Assembly: GCF_019880545.1 (NCBI RefSeq)
Contig: NZ_JAINVW010000001.1
Location: 682,001 to 746,000, forward strand
From: Flagellimonas meishanensis
GTDB lineage: Bacteria > Bacteroidota > Bacteroidia > Flavobacteriales > Flavobacteriaceae
Direction of reading: 5' to 3'
DNA length: 64,000 bases
Under the pieces are notes generated by a model, which saw only the letters and a program-made list of their open reading frames with translations, was not told where the DNA came from and made no database searches. A program made the translations under genes and the position numbers. Positions 27,093 through 35,191 of the stretch are shown piece by piece (the first letter of the stretch is position 1; each line of letters starts with the position of its first letter).

Positions 27093-27698
27093 ATGTTCAG
27101 TGCCTTCGCCTTTAAGATTTTTGAAGAAAGCATCAATACGTATCACATTAAGGACGATGTGTACCAAGATTTTGTAAATCCGTATCCAAAGGATAAAGTG
27201 GAGCATCTTTTATATCGTAAAAATTGGATCGACACGGTGCAATGGCATTATGAGGACATCATCCGAGACCCCAACATCGACCCTGTTGCCGCGTTGGAGC
27301 TGAAGCGAAAGATTGATGCCAGCAATCAGGACCGTACCGATTTGGTGGAATATATCGACAGCTACTTTCTGGACAGGTATAGCGCTGTGCACGTAAAGGA
27401 AAACGCTACCATAAACACAGAAAGTCCTGCATGGGCCATTGACCGACTCTCCATTTTGGCATTGAAGATCTACCATATGCGCGAAGAAGCGGACCGGACT
27501 GATGCCTCACCAGAGCATATTGCAAAATGTAGGGAAAAACTTGCCGTACTTTTGGAACAGAAGAAGGACCTTTCCTCGGCCATTGATCAACTGCTAGCGG
27601 ATATTGAAGCCGGGAAGAAGTACATGAAGGTCTATAAACAAATGAAGATGTACAACGACGACGAACTAAACCCGGTGCTCCGTGGGCAAAAGGGGTAA
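27093..27698 (+). CDS. DUF4254 domain-containing protein
   Basis: 201-residue, almost wholly alpha-helical cytoplasmic protein. The NWIDTVQWHYEDIIRDPNID segment and the SPAWAIDRLSILALKIYHM helix are DUF4254 hallmarks. Function is unknown, but the family commonly precedes LPS heptosyltransferase-like GT9 genes, as here: the GT9 GTG start lies inside its last codons (17-base overlap). A role in lipopolysaccharide core assembly is an inference from this linkage. Confidence 0.88.
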   Translation: MFSAFAFKIFEESINTYHIKDDVYQDFVNPYPKDKVEHLLYRKNWIDTVQWHYEDIIRDPNIDPVAALELKRKIDASNQDRTDLVEYIDSYFLDRYSAVHVKENATINTESPAWAIDRLSILALKIYHMREEADRTDASPEHIAKCREKLAVLLEQKKDLSSAIDQLLADIEAGKKYMKVYKQMKMYNDDELNPVLRGQKG

Positions 27699-28731
27699 AT
27701 CGACCCATATATTGGTCATTCGGCTTTCTGCCTTGGGCGATGTTGCCATGACAGTGCCCATTGTTCGTTGTCTCACCGAAAACTATCCAGAACTGCACTT
27801 GACCATTCTTACCAAGAAACATTTTGCCCCAATCTTCTCAGGATTGGAACGCGTAACGGTTCACCATGTTGATGTGAAAAGCGCCCACAAGGGATTTGTG
27901 GGACTTTGGCGTTTGTACAAGACGTTGAAAGCGTTGCATTTGGATGCTGTGGCCGATTTGCACAACGTATTGCGAAGCAATGTTTTGAAGCGCTACTTTA
28001 CCTTGGAGCGAATCCCTTTTGCCCAAATTGATAAGGGACGCAGGGAAAAGAAGGCCTTGACCAGGAAAAAAGACAAGGTTTTTGAACAATTGAAGACCAC
28101 GCATCAGCGCTATGCAGACGTATTTGCGGAATTGGGATTTCCCATTGATTTATCAAAGGCAAAATTTTTGGAACGAAAGCGGCTGTCTGAAAAAGTGGTG
28201 CAAGTGGTTGGAAAGGACACCAAAAAATGGATTGGGATAGCCCCATTTGCTGCGCATGAGGGCAAAATGTACCCCTTGGACTTGATGAAAGGAATCCTGA
28301 AAGCCTGTAATGGTACCGAAAAGTATAAAATTCTACTGTTTGGGGGAGGTGAAAAAGAAACCCAAATACTAGATGAGCTTTCCATAGGGTTCGAACACGC
28401 AACAAATGTCGCTGGGAGTCTGTCACTGTCGGAAGAGTTGGAGTTGATTTCCAATTTGGATGTGATGCTCTCCATGGATAGTGGCAATGCGCACATGGCA
28501 GCCAATTATGGCATTCCGGTAATCACTTTATGGGGAGTTACCCACCCCTATGCAGGGTTTTATCCATTTGGCCAGCCCTTGGAGCATGCCTTATTGGCCG
28601 ATAGGGTCCAATATCCATTGATCCCCACGTCAATTTACGGCAACAAGGTTCCCAAAGGGTATGAAAAAGCCATGGGCACCATAAAACCCGAAAGGGTGAT
28701 TGAAAAACTTTTCTCCTTGCTTGAGGGCTAG
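27682..28731 (+). CDS. Glycosyltransferase family 9 (heptosyltransferase-like)
   Basis: 349-residue GT9 protein with a GTG start overlapping DUF4254. HILVIRLSALGDVAMTVP is the typical N-terminus (residues 8-25). The C-terminal domain has the GGGEKE nucleotide-binding turn and SMDSGNAHMAANYGIPVITLWG, the GT9 ADP-sugar-binding signature. It probably adds a core sugar to LPS at the inner membrane. Its last 36 codons are inside a 160-bp segment that recurs at 30093-30252. Confidence 0.92.
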   Translation: MGKRGKSTHILVIRLSALGDVAMTVPIVRCLTENYPELHLTILTKKHFAPIFSGLERVTVHHVDVKSAHKGFVGLWRLYKTLKALHLDAVADLHNVLRSNVLKRYFTLERIPFAQIDKGRREKKALTRKKDKVFEQLKTTHQRYADVFAELGFPIDLSKAKFLERKRLSEKVVQVVGKDTKKWIGIAPFAAHEGKMYPLDLMKGILKACNGTEKYKILLFGGGEKETQILDELSIGFEHATNVAGSLSLSEELELISNLDVMLSMDSGNAHMAANYGIPVITLWGVTHPYAGFYPFGQPLEHALLADRVQYPLIPTSIYGNKVPKGYEKAMGTIKPERVIEKLFSLLEG

Positions 28732-28783
28732 GCAAGCGATTCCTGCTCGGCTAACACCTTGTAGTACTGTTTGAGCTGTTGGA
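28624..28783. repeat. 160-bp direct repeat, copy A
   Basis: Contains the last 36 codons of GT9 and a 17-codon fragment of the TetR gene's 3' end (minus strand). It aligns without gaps to 30093-30252 with 16 mismatches by hand count (about 90% identity). Together the copies flank the SMI1/KNR4 island. Confidence 0.9.
28728..28783 (-). pseudogene. TetR 3'-end fragment
   Basis: Minus-strand reading gives QQLKQYYKVLAEQESLA and a stop, matching the C-terminus of the intact TetR protein at 30197-30817 (QQLKQYCKVLSEQESLA) with two residue differences. The homology ends abruptly at 28783, so only the gene's end was left here when the island formed. It has no start and cannot be expressed. Confidence 0.85.
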
Positions 28784-28825
28784 ATTGAAGATCTTCACTA
28801 TCCAAATTACTGGAATGTTTCTATC

Positions 28826-28886
28826 AATTAATGCGGGGGATTTGTCAATTGATAACGGCTATTGACCAATCCCCATTAATTTTTTG
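28826..28886 (+). terminator. Long stem-loop followed by T-run, probable terminator
   Basis: AATTAATG..GGGGATT pairs with AATCCCCATTAATT around an inner GTCAAT/ATTGAC stem (28826-28881, three-base bulge), then TTTTT. It lies 95 bases after the GT9 stop and could end that transcript. Confidence 0.5.
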
Positions 28887-28982
28887 CAATAAAACTTGCC
28901 AACTTCAACCCACAGATACTCAAAGATAGAATCATATTGGCTCGGCTGCTGATAAAGCAAAATAATAAAGAACCATTGCACT

Positions 28983-29903
28983 ATGGATTTTGATTTAATA
29001 CTTAAACAACTTTCTTTCTTAAGAAAAAATGACACCGCCTTGATTGCATTTGGCTCAAGTGTGCACAAATACGAACTTAACCCAACACTAGAAGAGTCTG
29101 ATATTCTCGCGTTTGAAAAAAAAGAGGGTGTAAAACTTCCAAAAGGTTATCGCGATTACCTAAAGAATATAGGAAATGGGGGAGCAGGCCCGTCTTATGG
29201 GTTGTATTCTTTGGAAGAAGCACGTAATGGAGCTGGATGGCATCATCCAATAAAGAGTTTAAACGATAAAACCGATGATGAAACGGAACATCCCGGAGAA
29301 CTTTTGATTTCTCATAATGGCTGTGGCCTATTCACTTGGCTAAAAATTACTGGTTCCAATGGAGAAATTTGGTTTGATGGCAGGACAAATTGCCAAGAGC
29401 CTTATTGTATTGGGGATGATTTTTTAGTTTGGTATAAAAACTGGATCGATGGAATTTTTATGGAAAACTGGTTTATCACCAACTTAGGGAATGAAGCTTT
29501 GGAATTGGGCCAAAGAGGGTTGTTTAAGGAATCATTGGATTTGTTCAAAGTAGGGGTAAATATTGCATGTGAAGAGTATTTTGATGTACCTGATGAAGTA
29601 AGAAGCGCATATTTAGGCATATTTTGCAACGTATTGTATTTTCTTCAAAATGATAACACGGGATTACCAGTAGACAAGGAATTAAACAACTATTTTTTGG
29701 ATAAATGTTTAATACATGCAAAAGACAATCCGGCAATTTACTTTAATGCTGCTTGTGTTTATAATGAAATGAAAGATTTTGATAATGTACTTATGTGTAT
29801 TGAGTCTGCAAAAAAACATTATCCTGACTATGAAATGATGGCAGAGGCGATTAGGACCGAGGAATTGTTTTCTGAGTTTCGAGAAAAATACAGCTTCTAT
29901 TAG
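28983..29903 (+). CDS. SMI1/KNR4 family protein with C-terminal helical extension
   Basis: 306 residues. The first 160 are an SMI1/KNR4 (SUKH) domain: LEESDILAFEKKEGVKLPKGYRDYL near residue 35 is the classic N-terminal helix and turn, then GGAGPSYGLYSLEEA, HNGCGLFTWL and GEIWFDGRT. The rest is helical, TPR-like (ALELGQRGLFKESLDLF, NPAIYFNAACVYNEMKDFDN). SUKH proteins often act as immunity proteins against polymorphic toxins; no toxin gene is visible beside it. It is the only complete gene of the direct-repeat-flanked island and is A+T-rich (32% G+C in one counted 60-base stretch). The ATG at 28983 is the natural start; no -7 element is obvious. Confidence 0.82.
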   Translation: MDFDLILKQLSFLRKNDTALIAFGSSVHKYELNPTLEESDILAFEKKEGVKLPKGYRDYLKNIGNGGAGPSYGLYSLEEARNGAGWHHPIKSLNDKTDDETEHPGELLISHNGCGLFTWLKITGSNGEIWFDGRTNCQEPYCIGDDFLVWYKNWIDGIFMENWFITNLGNEALELGQRGLFKESLDLFKVGVNIACEEYFDVPDEVRSAYLGIFCNVLYFLQNDNTGLPVDKELNNYFLDKCLIHAKDNPAIYFNAACVYNEMKDFDNVLMCIESAKKHYPDYEMMAEAIRTEELFSEFREKYSFY

Positions 29904-30092
29904 TTTTTTATAAAAAGAGCCAAATCACACGACCATGCAATGTACTTTCCTCACCTGCGGTGCAGCCATTGCCATATTGGGAGATGATATCATGCGCAAA
30001 AGGCAAATTTTAAAGAATTCAAGGAAATTATTATACTACCCATCCGCTAGGATTATAATGAAATTGGTATAGAAAATAAAATCTCGAGTTCC
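29904..30092. other. Noncoding tail of the SMI1 island
   Basis: Holds a 45-codon open frame at 29936-30073 (MQCTFLTCGAAIAIL..) with no recognisable similarity and no clear ribosome-binding site; I do not call it a gene. No hairpin or inverted repeat was seen. It ends at the left edge of repeat copy B. Confidence 0.4.
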
Positions 30093-30200
30093 CCTACTTC
30101 GGTTTATGGCAACAAGGCTCCCAAAGGGTATGAAAAAGCTATGGGCACCATAAAACCTGAAGAGGTGGTTGAAGAACTTTTCTCCTTGCTTGAGGGCTAG
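30093..30200 (+). pseudogene. GT9 3'-end fragment
   Basis: Reads PTSVYGNKAPKGYEKAMGTI.. through LFSLLEG and a stop, the C-terminal 35 residues of the GT9 protein at 27682-28731 with I-to-V, V-to-A, R-to-E and K-to-E changes. It has no start codon and is a remnant. The 3' end overlaps the TetR stop by three bases, the same convergent arrangement as in copy A. Confidence 0.85.
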
Positions 30201-30252
30201 GCAAGCGATTCCTGCTCTGACAACACCTTGCAGTACTGTTTGAGCTGTTGGA
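30093..30252. repeat. 160-bp direct repeat, copy B
   Basis: Gapless match to 28624-28783 with 16 differences. Half of the twelve differing GT9 codons are synonymous, and most of the rest are conservative or chemically tolerated. Confidence 0.9.
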
Positions 30253-30817
30253 TGTACTGGTATTTGAGCTGTCCTTCGTTGCTATTGTCCATTAATAGGG
30301 AGCGCATGCCCAGATAGGAGGATATTATATAGGTGGCAACGCCCTCACAATCCACGTGACGGGCAATATGGCCATCCAATTTCCCCTTTTTCAGTACGGA
30401 GATGAGGTTTACTTCCCAAACATTCAGGATATCCTTTAAATACCGATGGATTTCTTTGTTCCGTTTATTGAACTCGGTCAAAAAATCATTCAGCATAAAG
30501 CCATAGGCCATTTCGTTGCCCTTGCTCGGTTCCAGGGCCCTTTCCAGGCTATCCACAATCACGTGCAAGGGATTGTCCTGGGTGTGCAGCGGCTCCACCA
30601 ACAGGGCATATACTTTTTGGACCACGAGGTTCTGCACAATATTGATGAAAAAATCCTCCTTGGATTTGAAGTGGTGGTAAAAGGCCCCTTTGGAAAGGGA
30701 CAATTCGTTTAAAATATCATCCAGGCTGGTATTGTAAAAACCTTTGTTATGGAAAAGTTCCAGTCCTTTTAAGCACAGCATGTGCATGGTTTCCCGTTTT
30801 TTCAAGGTTGTTTTCAT
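30197..30817 (-). CDS. TetR/AcrR family transcriptional regulator
   Basis: 206 residues from the ATG at 30817; an upstream in-frame extension to 30949 would add a 44-residue stretch with no family match. The N-terminal helix-turn-helix is clear: GLELFHNKGFYNTSLDDIL, then LSLSKGAFYHHFKSKEDFF (residues about 14-55). The C-terminal ligand domain is helical. It probably represses its own or a neighbouring gene through the palindrome at 30964-30985. The expected efflux or detoxification partner is not adjacent; the divergent neighbour is an amidohydrolase that seems to be a later insertion. Confidence 0.92.
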   Translation of the reverse strand: MKTTLKKRETMHMLCLKGLELFHNKGFYNTSLDDILNELSLSKGAFYHHFKSKEDFFINIVQNLVVQKVYALLVEPLHTQDNPLHVIVDSLERALEPSKGNEMAYGFMLNDFLTEFNKRNKEIHRYLKDILNVWEVNLISVLKKGKLDGHIARHVDCEGVATYIISSYLGMRSLLMDNSNEGQLKYQYIQQLKQYCKVLSEQESLA

Positions 30818-30963
30818 AGGATTTGGGTTTAGGTTGAATTGGACCGTCAAGTCTGTTACAAAGATTTTACGGATTGGCCTTGCTTTGAAGAATTTGGGAC
30901 GTAGCTGTAGGAAAAATCGTTTAAGTGCCCAAAAATTAAAGATTTTCACGATTTAAAAAATCA

Positions 30964-30985
30964 AAACCGACCAAGAGGTCGGTTT
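30964..30985. promoter_or_regulatory. Perfect 22-bp palindrome, likely TetR operator
   Basis: AAACCGACC-AAGA-GGTCGGTTT: two perfect 9-base arms with a 4-base spacer, 147 bases upstream of the TetR ATG. The ACCGACC/GGTCGGT half-sites and total length are typical of TetR-family operators. Confidence 0.65.
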
Positions 30986-31143
30986 AATGGGATGTTTTAC
31001 GGGGTGAATGAATGTCAATGGAAATGGGGCATTGGTCCATTTCATCTGGACTTAATCTTTTAAAATTCCTAACTTCACCTACCGCCGGATAATAAAGCAT
31101 TGAATCGAGTCTATATCCTTAAAGGTTGGCGGTAATTAGATGA
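30986..31143. other. Intergenic segment with TACCGCC/GGCGGTA inverted repeat
   Basis: Contains CTACCGCC at 31079-31086 and GGCGGTA at 31128-31134, an inverted pair 41 bases apart just before the amidohydrolase. The same CTACCGCC occurs at 32493-32500 directly after that gene. No promoter of the TAnnTTTG type was seen. Confidence 0.5.
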
Positions 31144-32490
31144 ATGAAAATACTTAGCTTAATATTTCTCCTTTCTTTAATGGCCTGTTCTTCTGAAAAA
31201 GCGGAAGAATATGACTTAATAATTACAAATGTCAATTTGATTGATGGAACCGGCTCTGAAATTAGGAAAGGCGTAAATGTTTATATAAAAGAGAATACTA
31301 TTGAATCTATCAATTCGGATAGGGTTGAGCAAAAGCGAAACACAATTGATGGCTCCAATAAATACCTAATACCAGGTTTGTTCGACTCTCATGTACATAT
31401 TTCAAATTATCAAGATGAGTTTCCGAAGTTGATTCATTTTGGGGTAACTTCAATTTTTGTCCCTGGAGGTAAAATTGCCACAAACGATTATTATTCTCAG
31501 ATGAGGGATTTGTCAAGTCAAGATTCTATTCCTGCGCCAAGAATTTACTACACTAGTCAAATATTTACAGTAGAGGGCAAACATCCTTCCTATGCAAACT
31601 CTTCAGGGGTTTGGCGTAATGGGGAAAACATTTATTTTATCTCAGATACTGTTCAAATTGAACAGCTGGTAAAGGAAGTAAACTTAGAGCCTATCCAAGG
31701 AATTAAGCTGGTAATAGAGGATGGTGTGCAACCACCTTTTTCTGAAAGAATTGAACAGAACATAATTAATAAAATAAATGATGAAGCGCTAAAGAATGAA
31801 ACGAGAGTTTTTGCCCACATCAGTGATAATGTTGAGCTAAAAATGGCCCTAGATGCGGGTATTTCTAATTTTGTCCACTTTACAGGAGTTGATATTGATT
31901 CTTTGCGTGACAAACGATTATTAGAACAAATACGCGAAATGAATGTTTCGTGGGTTACAACTTTGATGTTGGATAAAAGTATGATTTACCCAAACCATCC
32001 TGAATGGGTGTCTTCAGAACTATTAGAAATTTATGACCCAGAAAATTTTAAAAATTTGACCAATCTTTTGTTCAAAGCTCGCGCCGCAGAAAGTATTCAA
32101 TATTATAAGGATAATTATTCATTTGAAAACCCTACACTTAAAGAAATAATCAAATTTCAGGTAGATGACATGAAAATGCTCATTGAAATTGGAGTGAATA
32201 TGGTTTCCGGTACTGATTCTGGCAATCCTTTTATTTTACCCGGCTATAGTATTCATGAGGAAATGCAGTTACTTGAACTAGGTGGAATGGACAGAATGAA
32301 AATAATTGAAATGACCACTCGAAACGCAGCAAAAATGTTAAACATTTCAGACAAATTAGGAACAATTGAAGTTGGAAAATTAGCTGACTTTTTGTTGTTG
32401 AATAAAAACCCTTTGGAATCGATTTCGAACACACTATCAATACATTCAGTATACAAAAATGGGAAAAAACAAACTAGAATTACCAATTAG
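31144..32490 (+). CDS. Amidohydrolase family lipoprotein
   Basis: 448 residues. MKILSLIFLLSLMACSSEK is a lipoprotein signal with the lipobox LMAC (Cys15). The body is an imidazolonepropionase-like amidohydrolase: LIPGLFDSHVHIS holds the HxH metal motif, VFAHIS a later histidine, and VSGTDSGNP the conserved Asp. It likely hydrolyses a cyclic amide or peptide-like substrate at the cell envelope; the substrate is unknown. The gene is A+T-rich (hand counts of four 60-base stretches: 30-45% G+C, against 50% in a stretch of neighbouring arsM) and is bracketed by CTACCGCC motifs, suggesting acquisition. Confidence 0.88.
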   Translation: MKILSLIFLLSLMACSSEKAEEYDLIITNVNLIDGTGSEIRKGVNVYIKENTIESINSDRVEQKRNTIDGSNKYLIPGLFDSHVHISNYQDEFPKLIHFGVTSIFVPGGKIATNDYYSQMRDLSSQDSIPAPRIYYTSQIFTVEGKHPSYANSSGVWRNGENIYFISDTVQIEQLVKEVNLEPIQGIKLVIEDGVQPPFSERIEQNIINKINDEALKNETRVFAHISDNVELKMALDAGISNFVHFTGVDIDSLRDKRLLEQIREMNVSWVTTLMLDKSMIYPNHPEWVSSELLEIYDPENFKNLTNLLFKARAAESIQYYKDNYSFENPTLKEIIKFQVDDMKMLIEIGVNMVSGTDSGNPFILPGYSIHEEMQLLELGGMDRMKIIEMTTRNAAKMLNISDKLGTIEVGKLADFLLLNKNPLESISNTLSIHSVYKNGKKQTRITN

Positions 32491-32660
32491 AACTACCGCC
32501 AAAAAGCTGTATAATTAATAGCGATTTAAGTGATAAAATGAAAGTTCAAACATAAAACAAAGATCCATTCACATCTGAAAAGCTGTGAGTGGAAATTCGC
32601 TACCACTTATACATAAGACCGATAAGTGAACCCCAAATCTTTATGGGAAATCAGGCCAAA

Positions 32661-33629
32661 CTAACAGCACCCTCCACCGTCATAATGAAACGTGGATTCA
32701 CTGATAAAGATATCCTCCTTGCCCAAAGCGCCCAAAGCACCTGCGGTCTTGTCACAAACAGCCAACGGCTGGTTTTTTAACAGCACGTGCCCTTTTTGGT
32801 CGTCAAAATAATCTTCCCCACCATAGTAAATGGCCGCTTTGCCGGTAAAAACACACGGACCATCATCCGGCATGGGATCCTTTATCGCAGCCACTTCTAT
32901 GGATTCAATGTACACCAGCTCTTCTGTTGGGTAATGTTTGGGGTCCAAAATGCGATAGGGTTTCCGCGCACGGATCTCAATGGTGCCAAAGCCTACATCG
33001 GTCAGGGCCTTTACATAATCTTTAATGGGAAGACTTCCACTTAGGCAAAGCGCCCGGAGCCGATCATCGTTTTTGAGGGTATCGTTCATGCCCTGTTCAC
33101 AAACAGGGTCGCTCATAACCAGTCTGCCATGCGGTTTTAGCACCCGGTACATTTCCTCAATGGCGCGTTTCAAATCGTCCTCCTTAAAAATGTTGAAAAG
33201 GCAGTTCTGGGCAGCCACATCAATGGAGTTGTCTTCCACTGGAAGATTTAGGGCATCTCCTTTTCTAAGTTCCACAAACTCGGATTTGAACCAATCATTT
33301 TCTTCCTCTGCAATCTGGAAATTTTTCCTGCTGGCCTCCAACATTTCATCAACCACATCCACTCCAATCACCCCTCCCTTTTGCCTGCTGAAATAGGAAA
33401 ACTGAAGCAATTCCATACCGCCTCCAACTCCAACGTAGAGTATTTTTGGGGTATTGGTAAGATCTCTTGCATGTACGGTACTGCCGCAGCCATAATTCAT
33501 TTCCTGCATGATCTTTGGGATTTTGAGGCCGGGCAATTCCCAAATGGGATTGGTGGTGCAACAAAGGCCCACATCGGGCGTAATGGCTGCCTCTTTATAA
33601 AGGTCATGGGTAGCGTTCAAATAACTCAT
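32661..33629 (-). CDS. arsM: Arsenosugar-type arsenite methyltransferase ArsM
   Basis: 322-residue SAM-dependent methyltransferase. N-terminal GLCCTTNP cysteines and YGCGST provide the As(III)-binding thiols; YVGVGGGMELLQF is the SAM motif I, and DVAAQNCLFNIF, RVLKPHGRLVMSDPVCEQG follow. It ends with GGGCC. The arrangement with ArsS and the peroxidase-like protein is that of arsenosugar biosynthesis-associated ArsM. It should methylate arsenite to dimethylarsenite. Last gene of a four-gene minus-strand cluster; a hairpin lies just upstream at 33687-33718. Confidence 0.92.
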   Translation of the reverse strand: MSYLNATHDLYKEAAITPDVGLCCTTNPIWELPGLKIPKIMQEMNYGCGSTVHARDLTNTPKILYVGVGGGMELLQFSYFSRQKGGVIGVDVVDEMLEASRKNFQIAEEENDWFKSEFVELRKGDALNLPVEDNSIDVAAQNCLFNIFKEDDLKRAIEEMYRVLKPHGRLVMSDPVCEQGMNDTLKNDDRLRALCLSGSLPIKDYVKALTDVGFGTIEIRARKPYRILDPKHYPTEELVYIESIEVAAIKDPMPDDGPCVFTGKAAIYYGGEDYFDDQKGHVLLKNQPLAVCDKTAGALGALGKEDIFISESTFHYDGGGCC

Positions 33630-33686
33630 TGCTTAAAAATTTTGTCAGGTCGAGCGCAGTGGAGACCTAATTAATAGTGTTGTTTT

Positions 33687-33718
33687 GATGTTTTCTCGAC
33701 TGCGCTCGAGAAAACATC
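33687..33718. repeat. REP-like hairpin in the arsS-arsM gap
   Basis: GATGTTTTCTCGA-CTGCGC-TCGAGAAAACATC: 13-base perfect arms and 6-base loop. The nearby GTCGAGCGCAGTGGAGA (about 33650) is a partial copy of the same motif in inverse orientation. It resembles the TCGACTGCGCTCGA intergenic repeat common in flavobacteria. Confidence 0.7.
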
Positions 33719-33731
33719 GTGTTTGTTGTTT

Positions 33732-34805
33732 TTAGGCTACGGAACCCTGGCAGCTGCTTCCCGCACCTGCTGTACATCCATAGCAATGTTGTGATATAAC
33801 AATGTTTCTGTCATTGAGAATGTCCTCATTGTAATCTTTGATGTGTTTTACCTTGCTGGCCACTTTCAATCCAAGCATTTGGTTAAAGTCACAGTCGTAC
33901 AGCCATCCATCCCAGCTTACCGATATGGTGTTGGTGCACATTACATTCGCTACGGCAGCGGGATTGTAGGCATCGACCAAGGCGTACATATAATCCTCAT
34001 AATTGTCCGAAGCAATGAGATAATCCAAAAAACGGGATATGGGCAGATTGGTTATGGCAAAAAGATTATGGAAATCAATATTGAAGTCTTCCTTGAGCGC
34101 TTTTTTAAAGTCCTTTTCCAAAGCGCCCTGGTCACTGGGCAAAAATGCACCCGACGGATTGTATACAAGGTCCAACCTTAAGGGGCTGTCTGGCAGACCA
34201 TAGCCCACGGCATTCAGTTCCTGTAACGCTTTTATTGATTTGTCAAAAACGCCATCGCCCCGTTGTTTGTCGGTTTTCCCCTTGGTATAGTGTGGCATGG
34301 ACGAAACCACGTGCACATTGTGCTTTTTGAAGAATTCCGGAAGGTCATGATATTTTTTGTTCGCTCGGATTATGGTCAAATTGGAGCGGACAATGAAATC
34401 TTGGATGCCCGCCTTGGCCGCCTCCTCCACAAACCACCTAAAGTCAGGGTTCATTTCGGGCGCACCGCCTGTCAAATCCAAAGTGTGCGCTCCAGTATTG
34501 CGAATTACTTCAAGGCATTGCTTCATGGTTTCCCGGGTCATGATCTCTTTTCTGTCAGGTCCCGCGTCCACATGGCAGTGCTCGCACACCTGGTTGCACA
34601 TGTAGCCCACATTTATCTGCAATATCTCCAACGGCTTGGGCCGCAACGGAAACTGTCCTATTTCTGAAATCTTGTCCTTGAAAAAGGGAAGCTCGCCATC
34701 GGCAAATAGACCGCCGTTGAGAATTTCGAGCTGCTTGTTGGTTTTTGCCAGCTCATTTTCCCTGGCCTTCAACGATTTCTTGGCCGCTTTCTTAAGTTGT
34801 GGCAT
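33732..34805 (-). CDS. arsS: Arsenosugar biosynthesis radical SAM protein ArsS
   Basis: 357 residues from the ATG at 34805, chosen over the ATG at 34820 because GGGAGA sits at ribosome-binding distance before it. The radical-SAM cluster motif CNQVCEHC (CxxxCxxC) follows NVGYM near residue 70; DLTGGAPEMNP is the GGE-like segment. The C-terminal CYGCTAGAGSSCQG cysteines suit an auxiliary domain. ArsS transfers the adenosyl moiety from SAM to dimethylarsenite, the first dedicated step to arsenosugars. It lies between arsM and the peroxidase-like gene. Confidence 0.93.
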   Translation of the reverse strand: MPQLKKAAKKSLKARENELAKTNKQLEILNGGLFADGELPFFKDKISEIGQFPLRPKPLEILQINVGYMCNQVCEHCHVDAGPDRKEIMTRETMKQCLEVIRNTGAHTLDLTGGAPEMNPDFRWFVEEAAKAGIQDFIVRSNLTIIRANKKYHDLPEFFKKHNVHVVSSMPHYTKGKTDKQRGDGVFDKSIKALQELNAVGYGLPDSPLRLDLVYNPSGAFLPSDQGALEKDFKKALKEDFNIDFHNLFAITNLPISRFLDYLIASDNYEDYMYALVDAYNPAAVANVMCTNTISVSWDGWLYDCDFNQMLGLKVASKVKHIKDYNEDILNDRNIVISQHCYGCTAGAGSSCQGSVA

Positions 34806-34855
34806 TATACTTTCTCCCATGAAATATTAATTTCAATTATAGTTTTGATGACAGC

Positions 34856-35191
34856 TTACATGGACAATTTGTTGTACTTGTTCATCATTTGCACGCCATG
34901 GACCAAGGTGGCCCCGCTTTCGATTGCAGCGCCCACGTGAACCGCCTCCATCATTTCCTCTTTGGTGACCCCACGCTGTAAACCATCTTTTGTGTACGCA
35001 TCAATGCAATAGGGACATTTGACCACGTGGGACACGGCTAGTGCGATCAAGGATTTTTCCCGGGCACTGAGCGCACCCTCCTCGAATACCTTTCCATAAT
35101 AGTCAAAAAATTTGGTGCCTAGTTCCTCACTCCATTCGGTGATTTTGGAGAACTTTCTCAGGTCTGCCGGATTGTAATAGGTATCTGCCAT
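34856..35191 (-). CDS. Arsenosugar-associated peroxidase-like protein (carboxymuconolactone decarboxylase fold)
   Basis: 111 residues from the ATG at 35191; the longer in-frame start at 35248 adds 19 residues of unlikely leader. LIALAVSHVVKCPYCIDAYTK holds the CxxC redox pair and distal His of AhpD/CMD proteins. It matches the small CMD protein routinely found with ArsM and ArsS; its exact role there is not known. The gap to arsS is about 50 bases, so they are cotranscribed. Confidence 0.9.
   Translation of the reverse strand: MADTYYNPADLRKFSKITEWSEELGTKFFDYYGKVFEEGALSAREKSLIALAVSHVVKCPYCIDAYTKDGLQRGVTKEEMMEAVHVGAAIESGATLVHGVQMMNKYNKLSM

Noticed and set aside
27406..27822. 138-codon antisense ORF opposite DUF4254 and GT9
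   Set aside because: Shadow of two well-supported plus-strand genes; composition (RRRC, HGAPG) is that of an antisense frame.
29936..30073. 45-codon ORF MQCTFLTCGAAIAIL in the SMI1 island tail
   Set aside because: No ribosome-binding site or homology that I can recognise; too short to call.
31128..31134. Integron attC site
   Set aside because: Only short ACCGCC/GGCGGT motifs; no RYYYAAC/GTTRRRY pair placed and no integrase in the window. Kept as a cassette-like hypothesis only.
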